The position numbers and the translations under genes are program-made. This document shows, piece by piece, positions 42,406-50,775 of a stretch of 64,000 nt of DNA. The notes beneath the pieces are model-generated. The model searched no databases and was not told the origin of the DNA. It saw only the letters and a list, made by a program, of their open reading frames with translations. Location: assembly GCF_021462265.1 (NCBI RefSeq), contig NZ_JAJONF010000052.1, forward strand, positions 1 to 64,000. Direction: 5' to 3'. Source of the DNA: Streptomyces shenzhenensis. Lineage in GTDB: Bacteria; Actinomycetota; Actinomycetes; Streptomycetales; Streptomycetaceae. Positions within the stretch are counted from its first letter, which is position 1. Every line of letters begins with the position of its first letter.

Positions 42406-43191
42406 TCAAGCCTGAGCCTTTCCCGCCACCACCACCTCGACGCGGGCCTCCTCCAGGGCGGCCCGGGTCGCCGCGTCCACCGGCGCGTTGGTCACCACCA
42501 TGTCCAGGTCCCCGGGACCGCAGACCTTCGCCATGCCCGTGCCCGGGAACTTGGCGGCGTCGGCGAGCAGCACGACCTTGTCGCTCGCCCCGATCATGGC
42601 GCGCTTGACCGGCACCTCGACGACCGTCGTGTCCATCACCTGCCCGCCCGGGCGGACCCCGCTGGTCCCGAGGAACAGCCAGTCGGCGTGCAGCTGGCGC
42701 AGGTTGTCCTCGGTCAGGAAACCGACCAGGGAGCGGTACTCGCGGCGGAGCATGCCGCCGAGCAGCACCAGTTCGATGCCCTCGTCGTCGGCGAGCTCCT
42801 CGTAGACCACCAGGTTGCTGGTGATGACGGTGAGGCGGCGGCCGTGCAGCTGGCGGGCCAGCCGGAAGGCGGTGGTGCCGATGTCGAGCAGCACCGACTG
42901 GCCGTCCTCGACCAGTGCCGCCGCGCACGCGGCTATCGCGTCCTTCTCGGCCACGCGCACCTCGGCGACCTCGTCGAAGGGCTGGTCGCCCTCGTCGACG
43001 ACGGCGCCGCCGTGGACACGGGTGAGCAGCCCGTCCTCCTCCAGCTTGACCAGGTCGCGCCTGATCGTGGCCGGGCTCACGCCCAGCTGCTCGGAGAGGT
43101 CGGTCACAGCCGCGGGGCCGCCGGAGCGAAGGGCCCGCAGGATGAGTTGGTGTCGTCGTTCTGCCAGCACGCGGCGAACACTACTCGTCAT
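42406..43191 (-). CDS. DeoR-family transcriptional regulator
   Basis: 261 aa from ATG 43191 (an upstream TTG at 43197 is possible). Seen: the DeoR helix-turn-helix (RRHQLILRALRSGGPAAVTDLSEQLGVSPATIRRDLVKLEEDGLL) and the sugar-phosphate sensing domain (LLDIGTTAFRLARQL, TVITSNLVVYEEL, LVLLGGMLRREYRSLVG, LFLGTSGV, DKVVLLADAAKF). Known: DeoR proteins are repressors released by phosphorylated sugars. It sits centrally in the glycan locus, divergent from the PfkB-ABC-GH2 operon and upstream of GH4-GH38-GH29. The kinase product is a plausible inducer. Confidence 0.92.
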   Translation of the reverse strand: MTSSVRRVLAERRHQLILRALRSGGPAAVTDLSEQLGVSPATIRRDLVKLEEDGLLTRVHGGAVVDEGDQPFDEVAEVRVAEKDAIAACAAALVEDGQSVLLDIGTTAFRLARQLHGRRLTVITSNLVVYEELADDEGIELVLLGGMLRREYRSLVGFLTEDNLRQLHADWLFLGTSGVRPGGQVMDTTVVEVPVKRAMIGASDKVVLLADAAKFPGTGMAKVCGPGDLDMVVTNAPVDAATRAALEEARVEVVVAGKAQA

Positions 43192-43259
43192 CTTCAATCA
43201 AATCCATGCTCAGTTCTGCTCGGGTATTGACCAATCTCACTCAGCGGCGCACGATTCCG

Positions 43260-43274
43260 GTCATCGAAAATGAC
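43260..43274. promoter_or_regulatory. Candidate DeoR operator GTCAT-N5-ATGAC
   Basis: A perfect 5-bp inverted repeat with a 5-nt spacer in the 107-bp gap between the divergent DeoR and PfkB genes, 25 bp before the kinase start. GTCAT recurs beside the DeoR start (43187-43191). Its position suits repression of both directions. Confidence 0.45.
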
Positions 43275-43298
43275 GAGTTTTGACGAGAGGCGGTACGC

Positions 43299-44318
43299 GT
43301 GGACGACGACAGGCCCGACGTGCTGCTGACCGGGCTGCTCTTCTACGACCTCGTCCTCACCGGGCTGGGAAAGCCGCCGACACCGGGCGAGGAGATCTGG
43401 ACGGCGGGCATGGGCTGCGGCCCCGGCGGCATCGCCAACCTCGCGGTGGCCGCGGCCCGCTTCGGCCTGCGCACCTCGCTCGCCACGGTCTTCGGGGACG
43501 ACTTCTACGGCGAGTACTGCCGGGACGTCCTGTACGACCAGGAGGGCATCGACCTCTCGCTGTCCCGCACCGCGGACGGCTGGCCCACCCCCGTCACCGT
43601 CTCGCTCGCCGCCGGTCACGACCGGGCGCTCGTCACCCACGGCCAGCAGCCCCCCTACTCGCAGGACACGCTGATGGGCGACCCGCCCGAGGCGCGCACG
43701 GCGCTGGTGCACATCGAGGCCGAGCCGCGCGAGTGGATCGCCAAGGCGGCCGCGAACGGCACCCGCGTCTACGCCGACGTCGGCTGGGACCCCACCCAGG
43801 AGTGGTCGCGTGACCTGCTCGACCAGCTCGCCCTGTGCCACGCCTTCCTCCCCAACGAGGCCGAGGCGATGGCCTACACCCGCACCGGCAGCGCGGTCGC
43901 GGCCCTCGGCACGCTCGCGGAGCTGGTGCCGGTGGCGGTCGTCACCCGGGGCGGGGACGGCGCGGTGGCCGTCGACCAGACCACCGGCGAGTACGCGGAG
44001 GTCCCGGCCCTCCCCGTGGACGTCCTGGACGCGACGGGCGCCGGGGACGTCTTCGGGGCGAGCTTCGTCGCGGCCTCCCTCGGCGGCTGGCCGCTGGCCG
44101 AGCGGCTGCGGTTCGCGGTCCTCGCGGCCGGGCTGTCCGTCCGGCACCACGGCGGTGCCCTCGCGGCCCCCGGCTGGTACGGCGTCGACCGCTGGTGGCG
44201 TTCGCTGACCGACCCCGAGCTGAGGACGACGTACGGCTTCCTCGCCGACCGGCTGCCGGCGGAAGCGGGCCCCCCGGTGCACCACGCCCCCGTCACCCCG
44301 CCCGCCCGGCCGCACTGA
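43299..44318 (+). CDS. PfkB-family sugar kinase
   Basis: 339 aa, GTG start with GAGAGGCGG upstream. Seen: the N-terminal PfkB pattern (GCGPGGIANLAVAAARFGLRTSLATVFGDDFYG) and the signature DATGAGDVFGASF with catalytic base D250. Known: ribokinase-like enzymes phosphorylate sugars such as fructose, ribose, tagatose-phosphate, or nucleosides. First gene of the operon for the ABC importer and beta-galactosidase, divergent from DeoR. It likely makes the phosphorylated sugar that feeds GH4 or central metabolism and relieves the repressor. The sugar is not identifiable. Confidence 0.9.
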   Translation: MDDDRPDVLLTGLLFYDLVLTGLGKPPTPGEEIWTAGMGCGPGGIANLAVAAARFGLRTSLATVFGDDFYGEYCRDVLYDQEGIDLSLSRTADGWPTPVTVSLAAGHDRALVTHGQQPPYSQDTLMGDPPEARTALVHIEAEPREWIAKAAANGTRVYADVGWDPTQEWSRDLLDQLALCHAFLPNEAEAMAYTRTGSAVAALGTLAELVPVAVVTRGGDGAVAVDQTTGEYAEVPALPVDVLDATGAGDVFGASFVAASLGGWPLAERLRFAVLAAGLSVRHHGGALAAPGWYGVDRWWRSLTDPELRTTYGFLADRLPAEAGPPVHHAPVTPPARPH

Positions 44319-44376
44319 CCCGCACCCGATCCACAGCAGCCCACGCCCAGAACCCCAGGTACCAGGCCCAGTGCTT

Positions 44377-44400
44377 CACAGCCCCACAGCCCCACAGCCC
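44377..44400 (+). repeat. Three tandem copies of the 8-mer CACAGCCC
   Basis: Three perfect 8-bp copies, plus a partial fourth, in the 140-bp gap between the kinase and binding-protein genes. Similar CCACAGC/CCACGA words surround it. It probably reflects slippage; a role in mRNA structure is possible but not shown. Confidence 0.7.
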
Positions 44401-44458
44401 CACGATCCACAGCACCAACGCCCCTCAGTACCACGAACAGGAACAACAGGAGTGACCC

Positions 44459-45733
44459 GTGGACCTTTCACGTAGAGGCTTCCTCCAGGCCGCCGCACTC
44501 ACCGCGGCCGCCTCCGGCCTGACCGTCGCGTGCGGCGGCTCCGGATCGGGCGGCACCAAGAACGGCAAGAACCTCACCCTGTGGTACTGGGGCGGTGCGC
44601 TCAGCGACAAGGTGGTCGCGGAGGCGAAGACCCACTTCGGCAGTGCGGTCACGCTGACCGCCGCGTCCATCGGCGGCGACTTCAAGCAGAAGCTCACCAC
44701 CACCCTCGCGGCGGGCTCCTCCGTGCCGGACATCACCGGCATCAAGGGCGAGGACATGGCGTCCTTCCTGCCCAACGCCTCCCGCTTCCTCGACCTGAAC
44801 GACCTGGGTTTCAAGAAGATCTCCGCGCAGTACCTGGGCTGGAAGGCCAAGCTCGCCCAGACCGGCGACGGCAAGCAGATCGGCTTCCCGATCGACATCG
44901 GCCCCACCGCGCTCTTCTACCGCGAGGACCTGTTCGCCAAGGCCGGCGTGGCCACCGACCCCGACAAGGTCGCGGCGCTGGTCAGGACCTGGGACGACTA
45001 CTTCACGCTCGGCACCGAGCTGCAGCGCAAGAACCCCGGCACCTACCTGGTGAACAACATCAGCGCCGTCTTCAACATCGCGGTCGGCCAGGGCACCCAG
45101 CGGTTCATCGACAAGAACAACCACTTCATCGGCGACCAGGACCACATCCGCGGCGCGTGGACCACGGCCGTCCGCCCCTACACCCTGGGCATCGACGCCA
45201 AGATCAACGACAACTCCTGGAACGCCGCCATCGGCAAGAACCTCCTCACCGAGCTCGGCGCGGCCTGGCACGCGCTGGACATCGAGCAGGCCGCGCCCCA
45301 CACCAAGGGCAAGTGGCGGGTCTGCGCGAACCCCGCCGGACCCTCCAACCAGGGCGGCTCCTATCTCGCGCTGCCCAAGCAGTGCCGGAACCCCGAGGAA
45401 GCCTTCAAGATCATCAGCTGGATCCTCAGCCCCGCCAACGACGCCCGCGGCTTCACCGACGCCGCCATCTTCCCGGCCGCCCCGGCCGCGTACACCATGC
45501 CGGCCATGACGGGCCCGGACGCCTTCTTCGGCGGGCAGAAGGTCATCGAGGTCTTCGGCCCGGCCGCCAAGGCGATACCGGACAGCTACGAGGCCCCGGC
45601 CGACGCCGCCGTCATGGCCCCCTACATGACGGAGCTGACCAACATCGAGGCCAAGGGCAAGAAGCCCGACGACGCCTGGCACGACGCGGTCAGCCAGGCC
45701 AAGCAGATCGCCCGGCGCCAGGGGGTGAACTGA
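44459..45733 (+). CDS. Sugar-binding lipoprotein of an ABC importer (CUT1)
   Basis: 424 aa, GTG 44459 with AGGAG upstream. Seen: a twin-arginine-like lipoprotein signal (SRRGFLQAAALTAAASGLTVACGGSG, quoted in part; lipobox TVAC), then a CUT1 binding protein (LWYWGGALSDKVV, GIKGEDMASFLP, GFPIDIGPTALFYRED, GKWRVCANPAGPSNQGG). Known: it delivers oligosaccharides to the two permeases encoded directly downstream. The gap to the first permease is one base. The ATPase is missing, as expected for importers energised by MsiK. Ligand unknown, probably a mannose- or galactose-containing oligosaccharide by context. Confidence 0.88.
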   Translation: MDLSRRGFLQAAALTAAASGLTVACGGSGSGGTKNGKNLTLWYWGGALSDKVVAEAKTHFGSAVTLTAASIGGDFKQKLTTTLAAGSSVPDITGIKGEDMASFLPNASRFLDLNDLGFKKISAQYLGWKAKLAQTGDGKQIGFPIDIGPTALFYREDLFAKAGVATDPDKVAALVRTWDDYFTLGTELQRKNPGTYLVNNISAVFNIAVGQGTQRFIDKNNHFIGDQDHIRGAWTTAVRPYTLGIDAKINDNSWNAAIGKNLLTELGAAWHALDIEQAAPHTKGKWRVCANPAGPSNQGGSYLALPKQCRNPEEAFKIISWILSPANDARGFTDAAIFPAAPAAYTMPAMTGPDAFFGGQKVIEVFGPAAKAIPDSYEAPADAAVMAPYMTELTNIEAKGKKPDDAWHDAVSQAKQIARRQGVN

Positions 45734-45734
45734 G

Positions 45735-46745
45735 GTGACGTCACCTCCGGTCACCGGCCCCGCCGCGGTGCCCGGGCACCGCGGCGGGCCGGGCCCGGCC
45801 CGGTTCCGCCCGCGGCGCGCCACGCCCGCGGGCACCACCGCTCGGCCCAGGCGGCGCGGGCCGCTGTCGTACTGGCGGCAGTACCTGGCGATCTCGCCCT
45901 TCTACCTGATCTTCGCCGCCTTCTCCTTCTTCCCCGTCTTCTATTCCCTGTACCTGGCCTTCCAGCGCTGGGACGGCCTGGGCACCATGCAGTTCGTGGG
46001 CCTGCAGCAGTTCCGGTTCCTGTGGGACGACCCGGTCTTCTGGCTGTCGATCCGCAACACCCTGGTGATCTGGGTGCTGTCCACCGTGCCCACCCTCTTC
46101 GGCGCCCTGATGCTGGCGACGCTGCTGCACTCGGTGCGCCGCTTCAAGGGGTTCTACCGCATCGCCCTCTACCTGCCGAACGTCACCTCGATCGTCGCGG
46201 TGGCGATCTTCTTCGGCGCGGTGTTCAGCAACAACTTCGGTCTGGTCAACGCGATCCTGGGCACGGTCGGCATCTCGCCGGTGCCGTGGCTGAGCAACCC
46301 GTGGCTGATCAAACTGGTCATCGCGCTGCTGATGACCTGGATGTGGACCGGCTACAACATGATCATCTATCTGGCCGGTCTCCAGGCGATCCCGGCCTCG
46401 ATCTACGAGGCGGCGAAGATGGACGGCGCCGGCCCGGTCCGCACGTTCTTCCGGATCACCGTCCCGATCATGCGGCCGATCATCCTGTTCACCGTGATCA
46501 TCTCGACGATCAACGGTCTGCAGAGCTTCAGCGAACCCCAGGTCCTGTTCGCCAGCAACGCCGCCAACGCAAACCTCGGCGGCCCGGGACAGGCCGGTCT
46601 GACCACGCTGCTGTACTTCTACCAGTCGGCCTTCCTCAACAACGACTACGGCTACGGCGCGGCCATCGTGTGGGCCTTCTTCCTGCTGATCATCGTCCTC
46701 GTCGCCGTCAACTGGCGCATCACCCAACGAGGGAGGAAGCCGTGA
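45735..46745 (+). CDS. Sugar ABC transporter permease (MalF-type)
   Basis: 336 aa from GTG 45735. Seen: a Pro/Arg-rich cytoplasmic N-terminus of about 45 residues, six hydrophobic segments starting YLAISPFYLIFAAFSFFP, and the EAA loop YEAAKMDGAGPVRTFFRITVP. Known: CUT1 permease that pairs with the next gene. Overlaps it by 4 bp (GTGA), so both are made together. Confidence 0.9.
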   Translation: MTSPPVTGPAAVPGHRGGPGPARFRPRRATPAGTTARPRRRGPLSYWRQYLAISPFYLIFAAFSFFPVFYSLYLAFQRWDGLGTMQFVGLQQFRFLWDDPVFWLSIRNTLVIWVLSTVPTLFGALMLATLLHSVRRFKGFYRIALYLPNVTSIVAVAIFFGAVFSNNFGLVNAILGTVGISPVPWLSNPWLIKLVIALLMTWMWTGYNMIIYLAGLQAIPASIYEAAKMDGAGPVRTFFRITVPIMRPIILFTVIISTINGLQSFSEPQVLFASNAANANLGGPGQAGLTTLLYFYQSAFLNNDYGYGAAIVWAFFLLIIVLVAVNWRITQRGRKP

Positions 46746-47611
46746 CCACGGCGGACACCACGCGGCCGGCCCCGCGCGCGAGGCGGCTGCGCCGTCCCAA
46801 GGGCCTGACCGCGCACCTCGTCCTCATGACGGCCGTCGTGCTCTCGGTCTTCCCGTTCGTGTGGACGATCGTCATGGCGACCAACACCACCCAGGACATC
46901 TACAAGAGCCCGCCGAAGTTCACCTTCGGCTCGCACCTGCTGGAGAACATCCGGCACGTGCTGAACACCATCGATTTCTTCGGGTCGATGCTCAACACAG
47001 TGGTCGTCGCGAGCGTCACCACCGTCCTGGTGCTGTTCGTCGACTCGCTGGCCGCCTTCACCTTCGCCAAGTTCGACTTCCCCGGCCGCAAGCTGCTGTT
47101 CGGGACGCTGCTGCTGTTCATGATGCTGCCGCTGCAACTGGCGATCCTGCCGCAGTTCATCCTCATGTCGAAGATCGGCTGGGTCGGTACGCTCCAGGCG
47201 CTGGTGCCCCCGGCCCTCGCCAACGCCTTCGGCATCTTCTGGCTGCGCCAGTACATCGAGAACGGCGTGCCCGACGAACTGCTCGACGCCGCGCGCATCG
47301 ACGGCGCCGGGTTCTTCCGCCAGTACTGGAACATCGCGCTGCCGATGATCAGGCCCGCGCTGTCCTTCCTCGCCATCTACGCCTTCGTCGGCGCCTGGAA
47401 CGACTACGTCTGGCCGCTCGTCGTGCTCACCGACCCCGACCACGTGACCCTCCAGGTGGAGCTGGCCCAGCTGAACGTCGGCCACACCACCGACTACAGC
47501 ATGGTCATGGCCGGGGTGCTGATGGCGGCCCTGCCACTGGTGCTGGTCTTCGCCGTCTTCGCCCGCGGTTTCATCGCGGGCGCCACCGAAGGCGCGGTGC
47601 AGGGCACCTGA
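46742..47611 (+). CDS. Sugar ABC transporter permease (MalG-type)
   Basis: 289 aa from GTG 46742, coupled to the previous stop. Seen: six membrane segments, EAA-like loop LLDAARIDGAGFFRQYWNIALP and C-terminus FIAGATEGAVQG, the usual MalG-like ending. Known: second half of the CUT1 channel. A strong hairpin starts one base after its stop and separates it from the beta-galactosidase gene. Confidence 0.9.
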   Translation: MTTADTTRPAPRARRLRRPKGLTAHLVLMTAVVLSVFPFVWTIVMATNTTQDIYKSPPKFTFGSHLLENIRHVLNTIDFFGSMLNTVVVASVTTVLVLFVDSLAAFTFAKFDFPGRKLLFGTLLLFMMLPLQLAILPQFILMSKIGWVGTLQALVPPALANAFGIFWLRQYIENGVPDELLDAARIDGAGFFRQYWNIALPMIRPALSFLAIYAFVGAWNDYVWPLVVLTDPDHVTLQVELAQLNVGHTTDYSMVMAGVLMAALPLVLVFAVFARGFIAGATEGAVQGT

Positions 47612-47612
47612 C

Positions 47613-47639
47613 CCGCGCGGGCCGGCCCGGCCCGCGCGG
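47613..47639 (+). terminator. GC hairpin between the permease and beta-galactosidase genes
   Basis: CCGCGCGGGCCGG and its complement CCGGCCCGCGCGG meet almost without a loop directly after the permease stop. In practice a few central pairs would open. It could terminate or attenuate transcription so that the importer is made in excess over the enzyme downstream. Confidence 0.55.
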
Positions 47640-47729
47640 CATCCCACCCGACTCCCCCACCCCACCCCGCCCCGCCTCGCCACGCAACCCATGTCATCCC
47701 CCGTCAGCAGAAAAGGGAGCCGTCCGCCG

Positions 47730-50726
47730 ATGAACGATCCGTCGGTCCCCGGGCCCCGGCCCGCCGATCCCCTGATCGCCCTGCGTCCCTGGGAGGCACC
47801 CGAGGTGACCTCCTGGCGCCGGCTCCCCATGAACGCCGTCGACCGGCGCACCGGAGCCCTCCCGCTGGACGGCGACTGGCGCTTCCAGTTGCTGCCGGCT
47901 CCCGACGCGCCGGCCGGCGGCCGCTGGTCCACGGCGCACGTCCCCGGCGCCTGGACCGTGCAGGACACGGACGACCTGCCGCAGTACACGAACGTCACCA
48001 TGCCGTTCGGCGAGTTCCCGCCGGACTCCCCCGCCGCCAACCCGACCGGGGTCTACGAACGGGAACTGGACGTCCCCGGGCAGTGGGCCGGGCGGCGCGT
48101 CGTGCTCCAGGTGGGCGCGGCGGAGAGCGTACTGCTCGTGCACGTCGACGGGCGGCCGGTGGGCGTCTCCAAGGACTCCCACCTGGCGGCCGAGTTCGAC
48201 CTCACCGAAGTCGTCCGGCCCGGCGCGCGGTCGGTCCTCAGGCTCACCGTCGTCAAGTGGTCGGACGCCTCGCACATCGAGGACCAGGACCACTGGTGGC
48301 ACGGCGGGATCACCCGCTCGGTGCTGCTGTACGCGACCGACCCCTTTCATCTCGCGGACGTGACCGTGCGGGCGCGGCGGGACGGCGAGTTGCGCGTGGA
48401 CTGCCGGGTACGGAACGCGGCGGGCGACCGGGCACTGCCCGGGGGCTGGTACCTCACCGGCGAGCTCGACGGTGAACCTCTCGCGCAGGACGCCGCGTTC
48501 GACCGGCTCAACGCCGCGGACGACCGGGTCTCCGACTTCCTCGGCGAGGCCCGCATCCACGCCACCGTGCCCGACGTGCGCACCTGGAACGCGGAGCAGC
48601 CGGAACTGTACGGGCTGACCGTCCGGCTGCACCGCGCCGACGGCACGCTCGCCGACACCTCGTACCACCGCGTCGGCTTCCGGGACGTCGAGATCGCCGG
48701 CCGGGACCTGCTCGTCAACGGTGAGCGGGTCTTCGTCCGGGGCGTCAACCGGCACGACTTCCACCCCCTCACCGGGCGGACGGTGTCGTACGACGACATG
48801 CGCGCGGACCTGGTGCTGCTGAAGCGGTTCGGGTTCAACGCGATCCGCACCTCGCACTACCCGAACGATCCGGCCCTGTACGACCTCGCGGACGAACTGG
48901 GCTTCTACGTCGTCGACGAGGCGGACGTCGAGTCCCACGACCACGCCCACGAGATCGCCGACGACCCGCGCTACCTGAACGCCTTCGTGGACCGGGTCGC
49001 GCGCATGGTGCTGCGCGACAAGAACCATCCCTCGGTCATCATCTGGTCGCTGGGCAACGAGTCCGACTACGGGGCGAACCACGACGCGGCGGCCGGCTGG
49101 CTGCGGCGCCACGACCCGACCCGGCCGCTCCAGTACGAGGGGGCGGCCAAGCGCGGCTGGGCGGACCCGGACGTGGCCTCCGACATCGCCTGCCCCATGT
49201 ACGCGCCGCTGGAGGACTGCGTGGCGCACGCCCTGTCCGGCGAGCAGACCAAGCCGCTGATCCAGTGCGAGTACTCGCATGCCATGGGCAACAGCAACGG
49301 CACGCTGGCCGACCACTGGGCGGCCATCGAGTCCACTCCGGGGCTTCAGGGCGGGTTCATCTGGGAGTTCTGGGACCACGGAATCCTCCAACGGGTGAGC
49401 GACGGAAGACCGGTCGGGCGCGCGGGCGCCGGACTGTATGACAACGGTGTCGCCGCGCCCGGCCACCGCTGGGCGTACGGCGGCGACTTCGGCGAGGCCC
49501 CGCACGACGGGGCGTTCGTCGCGGACGGGATCGTCTTCCCCGACCGCACCCCCAAGCCCGCGATGTACGAGCACCGGGAGATCGCGGCACCGGTCCGCAT
49601 CCGGTGCTTCAGGCACGAGGGCGTCGTGCTCGCCAACCACCAGCACTTCCGGGGTTTCGACTGGCTGACCGGCACCTGGGAGCTGGCGCTGGCCGACGGC
49701 CGTACCCTCACCGGCCCGGCCGGGCTGCCCGAACTGTGCCCCGGCGAGACCGCGGCCGTACCGCTGCCCTTCGAGGTGCCGGCGGACGGCGGCGAGGCGT
49801 GGCTGACGCTGCGGGTGACGGTCGCCGAGGACCAGGCATGGGCGCCGGCCGGTACGGAGATCTGCGCGCCGCAGATCCGGATCCGGGCGGCGGACCCGCT
49901 CCGGCCGCCGGTGCCGGCGGGGCCCGCCGTCCGGGTGGACGACGAGGGGCTGCTGCTGCACCCGCTGCTGGCGGCCGCGCCGGTGCTGTCCCTGTGGCGG
50001 GCGCCCACCGACAACGACGAGCTGGGCGGGACGGCGCGGCGCTGGCGCGCCTGGGGCCTGGACCGGCTGGTGCGCAAGGTGGTCTCGGTGCGCCGCGGTT
50101 TCGAGGAAGGCGAGAGGGGGGTGCCCCCGGCCGAAGGCTCGGGGAGGGTGACCGTGCTTGCGGAGTACGCCGGCACGGTCGGGGTGGTACGGCACCGGCA
50201 GGAGTTCACGCCGGTCGAGGGCGGTGTCCGGGTCGACGAGTCGGCCGAGCTGCCCGAGGAGTTCACGGACGTGGCGCGGGTCGGCTCGGTCTTCGAGACG
50301 GTGTCCGGGCTCGATCTGCTGGAGTGGTTCGGCCAGGGTCCCTGGGAGTCGTACCCCGACCGCGCCGCCGGAGCCCCGGTCGCGCACCACTCATCGCCCG
50401 TGGACGAGTTGTTCACCCCCTATCTGCGGCCCCAGGAGAGCGGCGGCCGGCACGGCGTCCGGCGGTTCACGCTGTCGGCGCCGGACGCCACCGGACTCGT
50501 GGTCGAACTGGACGGGCCCCGCCAGGTCTCCGTCAGCCGCTACCGCGCCGAGGACCTCACCGCCGTCACGCACCACGACGAACTCGTGCCGCGGGCCGGC
50601 TGCGTGGTCCACATCGACGCCGCACACCGGGGCCTGGGCACGGCGTCGTGCGGTCCCGACACCTTCCCCTCCTACCTCGTCGCACCGGGTGTCCACCGCT
50701 GGAGCTGGACCCTGCGCGTCCGCTGA
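47730..50726 (+). CDS. Beta-galactosidase, GH2 (LacZ-type)
   Basis: 998 aa from ATG 47730, where AAGGGAG is well placed; the ATG at 47691 is less likely. Seen: jelly-roll domain (WTVQDTDDLPQYTNVTMPF), immunoglobulin-like domain, TIM barrel (VFVRGVNRHDFHPLTGRTV), acid/base E444 in SLGNESDYG, nucleophile E514 in CEYSHAMGNSNG, and a C-terminal small-chain domain (LSLWRAPTDNDELGG, LEWFGQGPWESYPDR). Known: it hydrolyses terminal beta-galactosides. No signal peptide, so it acts on imported sugar. It completes the DeoR-PfkB-ABC locus and supports galactose-containing glycans as substrate. Confidence 0.93.
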   Translation: MNDPSVPGPRPADPLIALRPWEAPEVTSWRRLPMNAVDRRTGALPLDGDWRFQLLPAPDAPAGGRWSTAHVPGAWTVQDTDDLPQYTNVTMPFGEFPPDSPAANPTGVYERELDVPGQWAGRRVVLQVGAAESVLLVHVDGRPVGVSKDSHLAAEFDLTEVVRPGARSVLRLTVVKWSDASHIEDQDHWWHGGITRSVLLYATDPFHLADVTVRARRDGELRVDCRVRNAAGDRALPGGWYLTGELDGEPLAQDAAFDRLNAADDRVSDFLGEARIHATVPDVRTWNAEQPELYGLTVRLHRADGTLADTSYHRVGFRDVEIAGRDLLVNGERVFVRGVNRHDFHPLTGRTVSYDDMRADLVLLKRFGFNAIRTSHYPNDPALYDLADELGFYVVDEADVESHDHAHEIADDPRYLNAFVDRVARMVLRDKNHPSVIIWSLGNESDYGANHDAAAGWLRRHDPTRPLQYEGAAKRGWADPDVASDIACPMYAPLEDCVAHALSGEQTKPLIQCEYSHAMGNSNGTLADHWAAIESTPGLQGGFIWEFWDHGILQRVSDGRPVGRAGAGLYDNGVAAPGHRWAYGGDFGEAPHDGAFVADGIVFPDRTPKPAMYEHREIAAPVRIRCFRHEGVVLANHQHFRGFDWLTGTWELALADGRTLTGPAGLPELCPGETAAVPLPFEVPADGGEAWLTLRVTVAEDQAWAPAGTEICAPQIRIRAADPLRPPVPAGPAVRVDDEGLLLHPLLAAAPVLSLWRAPTDNDELGGTARRWRAWGLDRLVRKVVSVRRGFEEGERGVPPAEGSGRVTVLAEYAGTVGVVRHRQEFTPVEGGVRVDESAELPEEFTDVARVGSVFETVSGLDLLEWFGQGPWESYPDRAAGAPVAHHSSPVDELFTPYLRPQESGGRHGVRRFTLSAPDATGLVVELDGPRQVSVSRYRAEDLTAVTHHDELVPRAGCVVHIDAAHRGLGTASCGPDTFPSYLVAPGVHRWSWTLRVR

Positions 50727-50775
50727 GATCCCCCCACGCCCCTCCCCGTCACTTCTGCTTACTCACGGAGCACTC

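Noticed and set aside
44377..44400. CACAGCCC repeats considered as a CRISPR or iteron array
   Set aside because: Only three 8-bp units with no spacers, next to no cas or replication gene; simple slippage is enough.
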